From: Clostridiales bacterium
Lineage (GTDB): Bacteria; Bacillota; Clostridia; Oscillospirales; QAKW01
Direction: 5' to 3'
Length of the DNA: 9,472 bases
Assembly (NCBI GenBank): GCA_003343605.1
Contig: QAKW01000031.1
Location: 1 to 9,472, forward strand
Made by a program: the position numbers and the translations under genes. This document shows, one piece after another, positions 1 through 4,319 of the stretch. Under the pieces are notes generated by a model. The model was not told the DNA's origin. It saw only the letters and a list, made by a program, of their open reading frames with translations, and ran no database searches. Positions within the stretch are counted from its first letter, which is position 1, and each line of letters starts with the position of its first letter.

Positions 1-632
1 CGTGCATTCTGCGCAGTTTTTCCCCTCTGAAAAACTGCCGAGCCTGCAACGATTACATTCGCGCCGGCACCGGCGGCAACCGGTAAATTCTCAAGGGTAA
101 TTCCGCCGTCTACCTGAATCTGATAAGAGAATCCCTGCTCTTCCCGCAGAGCGCGGATCCGCTCTACCTTCGGCATCATTTCCGCCATAAAGCGCTGCCC
201 GCCGAAACCCGGCTCTACCGTCATCACCAAAACCATCTCGCAAAGCGGAAGATAGGGAATCGCCTCCTCCGCCCTGGTGCCCGGTTTGAGCGCCAGCGCA
301 AACATTTTACCGGCTTCATGCACGCGCTTTGCAATCTGCGCGATCTGATCGGTTGCTTCCAGATGAACGCAGATCAAATCAGCGCCTGCCTCCAGAAAAT
401 CGTTGAGATACCGCTCCGGCCTCTCAATCATCAAATGAACATCGAAAAAAGCCTCTGAAACCGGCCGCAGGCTTTTCATCACCGGGGCACCAAAAGAAAT
501 GTTTGGCACAAACATGCCGTCCATCACATCGATATGAAGCCATTCCGCACCACCGCTTACCGCAAAGGTCGCCTCCTCGCCCAGGCGGGAAAAATCAGCC
601 GCCAGCAAGGAGGGAGATAAAATATAGCGCAT
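1..632 (-). CDS. rpe: Ribulose-phosphate 3-epimerase, C-terminus cut by window edge
   Basis: This TIM-barrel enzyme interconverts D-ribulose 5-phosphate and D-xylulose 5-phosphate in the cytosolic pentose phosphate pathway. Reading the minus strand from the ATG at 632–630 gives 210 codons before the edge. The family is usually about 215–220 residues, so only a short tail is missing. Visible family motifs are MRYILSPSLLAADF at the N-terminus, HIDVMDG (33–39, with the metal-binding and catalytic Asp35), DVHLMI (64–69, His66), VEPGFGGQRF (139–148), VDGG (174–177, catalytic Asp175) and the phosphate-binding stretch GANVIVAGSAVF (190–201). The start is supported by a GGGGG Shine-Dalgarno sequence at 640–644, 7 nt upstream, with no earlier in-frame start. 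It lies 86 bp downstream of HPr in the same direction. A hairpin with a T-run (651–701) lies between them, so expression may need read-through. The family call is very secure; only the 3' end is unseen. Confidence 0.96.
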   Translation of the reverse strand, partial: MRYILSPSLLAADFSRLGEEATFAVSGGAEWLHIDVMDGMFVPNISFGAPVMKSLRPVSEAFFDVHLMIERPERYLNDFLEAGADLICVHLEATDQIAQIAKRVHEAGKMFALALKPGTRAEEAIPYLPLCEMVLVMTVEPGFGGQRFMAEMMPKVERIRALREEQGFSYQIQVDGGITLENLPVAAGAGANVIVAGSAVFQRGKTAQNA

Positions 633-650
633 TCCTCTACCCCCAAAAAT

Positions 651-701
651 TCAAAGAAAAAGCACCGCGTGCCGATAATCATTAAAATCTGCCCGCAGTG
701 C
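651..701 (-). terminator. Candidate intrinsic terminator or attenuator between HPr and rpe
   Basis: Reading the minus strand, GCACTGCG (701–694) pairs with CGCGGTGC (669–662) over 8 bp with one T·G wobble. It is followed directly by TTTTTCTTT (661–653). The 24-nt loop is long for an intrinsic terminator, and a short competing hairpin (GCAC/GTGC) can form within the 3' part. It sits just after the HPr stop and only 18 nt before the rpe ATG. It could therefore end HPr transcripts partially rather than isolate rpe. Position and T-tract favour termination; the loop length lowers confidence. Confidence 0.42.
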
Positions 702-718
702 CAGCTTTTTTACAATCG

Positions 719-979
719 TTAGTCTTCCAACTGCTCAACCAGCTCTACCAGAGCGGTAACAGCCGCTTCTTCATCCGCCCCGTCTGCAATGATATTAATA
801 TCCGTGCCTTTAATAATGCCAAGCGATAAAATCCCCAGAAGACTCTTGGCATTGATCCGGCGGGTACCGATTTCCACCCAGATGGAACATTTAAATTCAT
901 TTGCTTTCTGAATAAAAAATGTCGCAGGACGTGCGTGCAGCCCTACGCTGTTGGTCACCTTTACCGTTTTAGAAAACAT
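719..979 (-). CDS. ptsH: Phosphocarrier protein HPr of the PTS
   Basis: HPr carries phosphate from enzyme I to the sugar-specific EIIA proteins of the phosphotransferase system in the cytosol. In Firmicutes it is also phosphorylated on Ser-46 by HPr kinase to act with CcpA in catabolite control. The protein is 86 residues, the usual length. The active-site motif GLHARP places the phosphorylated histidine exactly at residue 15, and NAKSLLGILSLG places serine exactly at 46, so both regulatory sites are intact; the histidine argues against Crh. The start chosen is the ATG at 979–977, which gives canonical numbering and has AGGGGG (992–987) 7 nt upstream. A longer in-frame reading from a TTG at 1042 is rejected because that TTG lies inside the promoter -35 box. 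No enzyme I gene (ptsI) is adjacent, as is common in Clostridia. The gene has its own promoter and a hairpin downstream. Confidence 0.95.
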   Translation of the reverse strand: MFSKTVKVTNSVGLHARPATFFIQKANEFKCSIWVEIGTRRINAKSLLGILSLGIIKGTDINIIADGADEEAAVTALVELVEQLED

Positions 980-1013
980 AGGAGAACCCCCTGAAATTTT
1001 ATTTTGTAGTATT

Positions 1014-1042
1014 ATATTAGCGAAAAAGATTTCAATAGTCAA
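1014..1042 (-). promoter_or_regulatory. Sigma-A-type promoter of the HPr gene
   Basis: On the minus strand, TTGACT (1042–1037; 5 of 6 to consensus) is followed by a 17-bp spacer and TAATAT (1019–1014). A perfect TATAAT also overlaps the -10 region (1016–1011) but at 20-bp spacing. Initiation is expected near 1007, giving a leader of about 28 nt with the Shine-Dalgarno sequence at 992–987. This is the clearest vegetative promoter in the window. Confidence 0.75.
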
Positions 1043-1067
1043 GGTCTGCCGTCTACTTTTGTATGTT

Positions 1068-1106
1068 TCACTAAAACAGCAATTTATCCCGGTCCATTTT
1101 TAGTGA
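1068..1106. repeat. Perfect 9-bp inverted repeat upstream of the HPr promoter
   Basis: TCACTAAAA (1068–1076) and its exact reverse complement TTTTAGTGA (1098–1106) are separated by 21 bp. The arm centres are exactly 30 bp apart, close to three helical turns. It lies 25 bp upstream of the HPr -35 box and directly after the murJ stop. It has no T-run on the minus strand, so it is a poor terminator for murJ. On the plus strand TTTT follows it, but no plus-strand gene ends there. It could be an operator or a weak AT-rich hairpin. The repeat is certain; its function is unknown. Confidence 0.5.
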
Positions 1107-1108
1107 TT

Positions 1109-2659
1109 TTACGCCTCATTCTTTTTGCTTTTTGCCATTTTCAGCAGTGTTTTCAGCTCACTGGATCCCAGCAGCCACAGGATCAGAAGATAGACCAGCA
1201 GCCCTGCCAGAAAGCCGCCCAGCAACCCCAGCCCGGTGCCCAGAATACCGCCCGTAAGCCTCTCAATCAGAATCCTGATCTCCCGCGCAGCAACAAAAAG
1301 CCCGGCGGCCGCGATCAGATCTTTTCCGATTCCAATAAAAAGCGCGCGGTTCAAAACACCGGGAGAAACCCGCCTGGTAAAAAGCAGGAGCATAACCGCC
1401 ATCACCAGCGCCGCACAGAGCGTGCCGGCTGCAAGACCATATACGCCCAGGGAGCGCACTGCAATCAGGGAAACCGCCAGATTAACACCGATTCCAACAA
1501 AGGCAGTCACCACCGGCATCCGGACCCGCTGCATTGAATAAAAATATTTATTCAGGATCTCCTGATAAGAATAAAACAACATCGCGCCGGTATAGATCGC
1601 CAGCAGACTCCCCACCCGCAGGGTATCCTCCGGCGTAAAGCTTTTTCCTTCATATAAAAGACGCACCACCGGGCGGCTGTTGCCGCCCAGAAAAGCCATA
1701 ATCGGCAATACGATTGCGGAAATGGAGCCAAGCATTCCCCGGCAGATTCCTTCTGCCGCCGCATGGTCGCCCCGGGAAAAGCAGCGGCTCAGCTCCGGAA
1801 AAAACAGATTGGTCAGGCAATAGGAAAAAATACCCGAAACAATGAAATAGGCCTGATAGGCGTAATTCACCGAAGCCAGCAGCCCCTCTCCCAGATTGGA
1901 GCTGATATTGGTAGAGATCAGCTGATTGATCGGCTGCGCCAGCGCCGCCACAAAAAGCGGGAGCGTCAGCACCAGCACACGGCGGATATCCGGCGACCGT
2001 ATATTCAGCGCAGGCGAATAGGTAAAGTGCTGCTTTTTTAAGAAGGGAAGCAAAAACAGCAGCTGCAAAACCCAGCCGATGGTAAAGGCGGCGCCCAGCC
2101 CGTAAATACCGAAATACCGGTTAAATACCAAAAAATAAAGGATCATCGCCAGATTGGAAACCAGCGAAACCAGAGCCGGCCCGATAAAGGAATTATAAGA
2201 CTGCAGGATTCCAATAAATATATAAACACCCGTCGCCACGCACATGACCGGCAAAATAATCCGAACCAAAACCGTTGCAATCGAAAGCGCCTCGCCTGAA
2301 AGCCCACTGGCCACAATCAAGAGCGCCGCATGGGGAAAAAGAATGCCCAGCACCGCCAGCACCAGCGAGATCAAAACAGCGATATTTAAAAAGTTGCTGC
2401 CAAAGCGTTCCGCCTCCTTCCGGCCATCCCGGGTGAGCTTCTCGTTGAATACCGGAACAAAAGCCGATGCGATTGCAGTGCCGAGCGTAATATCATAGAT
2501 GGTGAGCGGCAGGCTGCTGGCAGCCGAAAAAGCATCGGCCATGGCGCTTGTTCCATAATATCTGGCCAGCAGCATATTGCGCAAAAGGCCTAGAATTTTT
2601 GAAAAAAGCACCGCCATTACTAAAATTAAATAGGTGCCAACCGCGCCCTTTTTTTTCAT
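1109..2659 (-). CDS. murJ: MurJ/MviN-type lipid II flippase
   Basis: This is an integral membrane protein of the MOP superfamily that flips lipid II across the cytoplasmic membrane for peptidoglycan synthesis. From the ATG at 2659 it has 516 residues, near the family norm of about 510, with hydrophobic segments along its whole length, consistent with 14 membrane helices. The N-terminus carries the MurJ signature SKILGLLRNMLLARYYG, then DAF and TAIASAFVPVFNE. By alignment from memory, Arg27 and Asp42 match the essential Arg24 and Asp39 of E. coli MurJ, while Lys21 stands where E. coli has Arg18. The start is decided by GAGGTG (2671–2666), 6 nt before the ATG at 2659; a GTG at 2668 is in frame but is part of that Shine-Dalgarno sequence. 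It is separated from tsaD by about 205 bp with no clear terminator. A paralogous polysaccharide flippase is possible, but the N-terminal motifs favour MurJ. Confidence 0.88.
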   Translation of the reverse strand: MKKKGAVGTYLILVMAVLFSKILGLLRNMLLARYYGTSAMADAFSAASSLPLTIYDITLGTAIASAFVPVFNEKLTRDGRKEAERFGSNFLNIAVLISLVLAVLGILFPHAALLIVASGLSGEALSIATVLVRIILPVMCVATGVYIFIGILQSYNSFIGPALVSLVSNLAMILYFLVFNRYFGIYGLGAAFTIGWVLQLLFLLPFLKKQHFTYSPALNIRSPDIRRVLVLTLPLFVAALAQPINQLISTNISSNLGEGLLASVNYAYQAYFIVSGIFSYCLTNLFFPELSRCFSRGDHAAAEGICRGMLGSISAIVLPIMAFLGGNSRPVVRLLYEGKSFTPEDTLRVGSLLAIYTGAMLFYSYQEILNKYFYSMQRVRMPVVTAFVGIGVNLAVSLIAVRSLGVYGLAAGTLCAALVMAVMLLLFTRRVSPGVLNRALFIGIGKDLIAAAGLFVAAREIRILIERLTGGILGTGLGLLGGFLAGLLVYLLILWLLGSSELKTLLKMAKSKKNEA

Positions 2660-2665
2660 CCTTTT

Positions 2666-2671
2666 CACCTC
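2666..2671 (-). promoter_or_regulatory. Ribosome binding site deciding the murJ start
   Basis: GAGGTG on the minus strand lies 6 nt upstream of the ATG at 2659. The GTG at 2668–2666, which would add MKR to the protein, is the 3' half of this element, so it is unlikely to be the initiation codon. Confidence 0.65.
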
Positions 2672-2749
2672 GATTTTCCGCTTTTTTCGTGTTTTTTCGG
2701 TCCGCTGAAAATAACATAATTTTGTTACCGTAATTTTTTATTTCCCGGA

Positions 2750-2831
2750 TATTGCACATTTTCAACAGGTTTATAAACAGACAGATCCGGTAAAAATGCG
2801 CTTTTTCACAGTTTAAACAGGGTTTTCAACA
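2750..2831 (+). promoter_or_regulatory. Two triads of DnaA-box-like 9-mers in the tsaD–murJ gap
   Basis: Six 9-mers ending in ACA lie in the same orientation. The first triad is TATTGCACA (2750–2758), TTTTCAACA (2759–2767) and TTATAAACA (2771–2779). The second is TTTTTCACA (2802–2810), GTTTAAACA (2811–2819) and TTTTCAACA (2823–2831). Start-to-start spacing is 9 then 12 bp in both triads, and the triads are offset by 52 bp. TTTTTCACA fits the DnaA-box consensus TTWTNCACA fully; TATTGCACA, TTTTCAACA and TTATAAACA differ at one position and GTTTAAACA at two. Palindromes GTTTATAAAC (2769–2778) and GTTTAAAC (2811–2818) overlap the cluster, and an AT-rich stretch (2711–2745) flanks it. No dnaA, dnaN or rpmH is nearby, so this need not be an origin. 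DnaA titration or DnaA control of murJ is equally possible. Binding is inferred, not shown. Confidence 0.45.
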
Positions 2832-2864
2832 GCCCAGGCTTTTTCGACTGTTCAAATCCATTGG

Positions 2865-3878
2865 TTAACATAACTGCTTTTCAATGGACCAGGCCGAGTA
2901 GGCATTCTGGTTCAGCGAAGCAAGATGATCCGCCTGAAATTCATAATATCCCTGCGCGCCAACCATTGCGGCGTTATCTCCACAGAGAGAAACCGGCGGG
3001 ATATACAAGATTTCATCGGTTCTTTTTCCTGCCAGAAGCTTTTCTCTCAGCATGGAATTGGCGCTAACGCCGCCGGCAATTACTAGTTTTTTCTGTTGGT
3101 AATCCCGGGCGCAGCGAAAGAAATTTTCAGCCAGAATGCCGGTAACAGCCTCGCTATAGGAAGCCGCCACGTCTGCAAGATCCAGCTGCTGCTCTTTCTG
3201 ATGCGCATGATGCACATAATTTACAATTGCGGTTTTAACGCCGGAAAAGCTGAAATCGTAGGGCTGATCCTTAAAATGCACCTGCGGAAACCGGATCGCG
3301 GTTCTGTTGCCGTTTTTGGCAAGGCGGTCGATTTCAACGCCGCCCGGGTAGGGCAGCCCCAGTACGCGCGCGCCTTTGTCAAAGGCTTCGCCTGCCGCAT
3401 CGTCTCTGGTGCGGCCGAGAATTTTATAGGCGGTATACCCTTCCACCAAAACAATGTGGGAATGGCCGCCGCTTACAACCATTGCCAGAAACGGCGGTTC
3501 CAGTTCCCGGAATGCCAGGTAATTTGCCGCCACATGCGCCCGGATATGGTGCACCGGAATCAGCGGAAGGGCACGGGCATAGGCATAGCCCTTGGCAAAA
3601 TTAAGCCCCACCAGCAGTGAACCGATCAGGCCCGGCGCGGCCGTGGCCGCCACTGCGTCCAGCTCTTCTTCCGCAAGACCGCTCCTGCGGATGCATTCCT
3701 CTGTAAGCTGTGATATCTTTTCAATATGATAGCGCGAGGCAATCTCCGGAACCACCCCGCCGTATTGTTTGTGCACATCGATCTGAGAAAACACCGTATT
3801 GGCAAGAATCTCTCTTCCGTCACGCACAACCGCAACTGCCGTTTCATCGCAGGAGCTCTCAAAACTTAAAATATTCAT
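2865..3878 (-). CDS. tsaD: tRNA N6-adenosine threonylcarbamoyltransferase TsaD
   Basis: TsaD transfers the threonylcarbamoyl group from threonylcarbamoyl-AMP to A37 of ANN-decoding tRNAs (t6A). In bacteria it acts with TsaB and TsaE. The protein is 337 residues, full length for the Kae1/TsaD family. Visible motifs are the ASKHA-fold N-terminus SFESSCDETAVAVV (5–18), HIRAH (111–115), whose two histidines are at the same numbers as the metal ligands His111 and His115 of E. coli TsaD, SGGHSH (136–141), the DFSFSGVKTA region (208–217), AGGVSAN (268–274) and the metal-ligand aspartate in CGDNAAM (Asp301). The ATG at 3878 is preceded by GGAGG within the last codons of rimI, with about 11 nt spacing. 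Only 6 nt separate the two genes, so they are cotranscribed and probably coupled. tsaB and tsaE are not in the window and must lie elsewhere. Confidence 0.97.
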   Translation of the reverse strand: MNILSFESSCDETAVAVVRDGREILANTVFSQIDVHKQYGGVVPEIASRYHIEKISQLTEECIRRSGLAEEELDAVAATAAPGLIGSLLVGLNFAKGYAYARALPLIPVHHIRAHVAANYLAFRELEPPFLAMVVSGGHSHIVLVEGYTAYKILGRTRDDAAGEAFDKGARVLGLPYPGGVEIDRLAKNGNRTAIRFPQVHFKDQPYDFSFSGVKTAIVNYVHHAHQKEQQLDLADVAASYSEAVTGILAENFFRCARDYQQKKLVIAGGVSANSMLREKLLAGKRTDEILYIPPVSLCGDNAAMVGAQGYYEFQADHLASLNQNAYSAWSIEKQLC

Positions 3879-3884
3879 ACCATA

Positions 3885-4319
3885 TCAAACCTCCAGAATA
3901 TAAACCAGGCCGTCTTCTGCCGGATTTTGGTAATAGCCCTTCCGGCAGCCGTTTTGCCGGAATCCTGCTTTTTCATAAAGCCTCTGTGCCGCCAAATTCG
4001 ACCGGCGCACTTCCAGAAAAAACAGCCGGATCCCCCGTGCTCTGCCTGCGGCGATCACTTCCCGCAGCAGGGTTTCTCCAACGCCCTGCCGCCGGAATGC
4101 AGGCCGCACGCCGATGGTTAAAATATCCGCCTGCTCCGCCGCCCATTGCATTCCGCAATAGCCGATTAGGGCGCCGGCATCTGTGCAGGTTAAAAACAGG
4201 CGGTTCTCATCCGTTAAGCTGCTCAGAAAATCCGCTTCCCGCCAGGGAGCGGAAAAAAGCTCCTGCTCCAGCGCGGCGGCGGCACGGGCTGTCTGCGGGG
4301 TCATGCTATTTACAGTCAT
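3885..4319 (-). CDS. rimI: RimI-type ribosomal protein alanine N-acetyltransferase
   Basis: This GNAT-fold enzyme is predicted to use acetyl-CoA to acetylate an N-terminal amine, classically alanine of ribosomal protein S18, in the cytosol. From the ATG at 4319 it has 144 residues, close to the RimI family size. Features are LEQELFSAPW near residue 17, the acetyl-CoA-binding loop RRQGVGETLL, the FLEVRRSN strand with the family glutamate, NLAAQRLYEKAGF and the C-terminal KGYYQNPAEDGLVY pattern typical of RimI. The ATG at 4319 has GGGGG (4333–4329) 9 nt upstream and overlaps the polA end by 14 nt. An ATG at 4304, just after the polA stop, is a shorter alternative with a poor Shine-Dalgarno sequence. 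An upstream in-frame extension to 4361 lies wholly inside polA and is unlikely. The rimI–tsaD adjacency matches a pairing common in Firmicutes and supports the call. The true acceptor protein is unproven. Confidence 0.88.
   Translation of the reverse strand: MTVNSMTPQTARAAAALEQELFSAPWREADFLSSLTDENRLFLTCTDAGALIGYCGMQWAAEQADILTIGVRPAFRRQGVGETLLREVIAAGRARGIRLFFLEVRRSNLAAQRLYEKAGFRQNGCRKGYYQNPAEDGLVYILEV

Noticed and set aside
1103..1537. Plus-strand open frame antisense to the murJ 3' end
   Set aside because: The Gln/Pro/Arg-rich translation is what the reverse of a hydrophobic membrane-protein gene gives.
2750..2831. CRISPR-like or transposon-end repeats in the tsaD–murJ gap
   Set aside because: The repeats are 9-mers with 0–3 bp gaps, not direct repeats with unique spacers, and there is no transposase or target duplication nearby.
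2832..2864. Terminator for tsaD
   Set aside because: Short complementary pieces (AACAG/CTGTT, AGCC/GGCT) occur after the stop on the minus strand, but there is no solid stem followed by a T-run, so read-through into murJ is possible.
3096..3620. Plus-strand open frame of 174 codons inside tsaD
   Set aside because: It lies entirely antisense to conserved TsaD codons and shows no domain.
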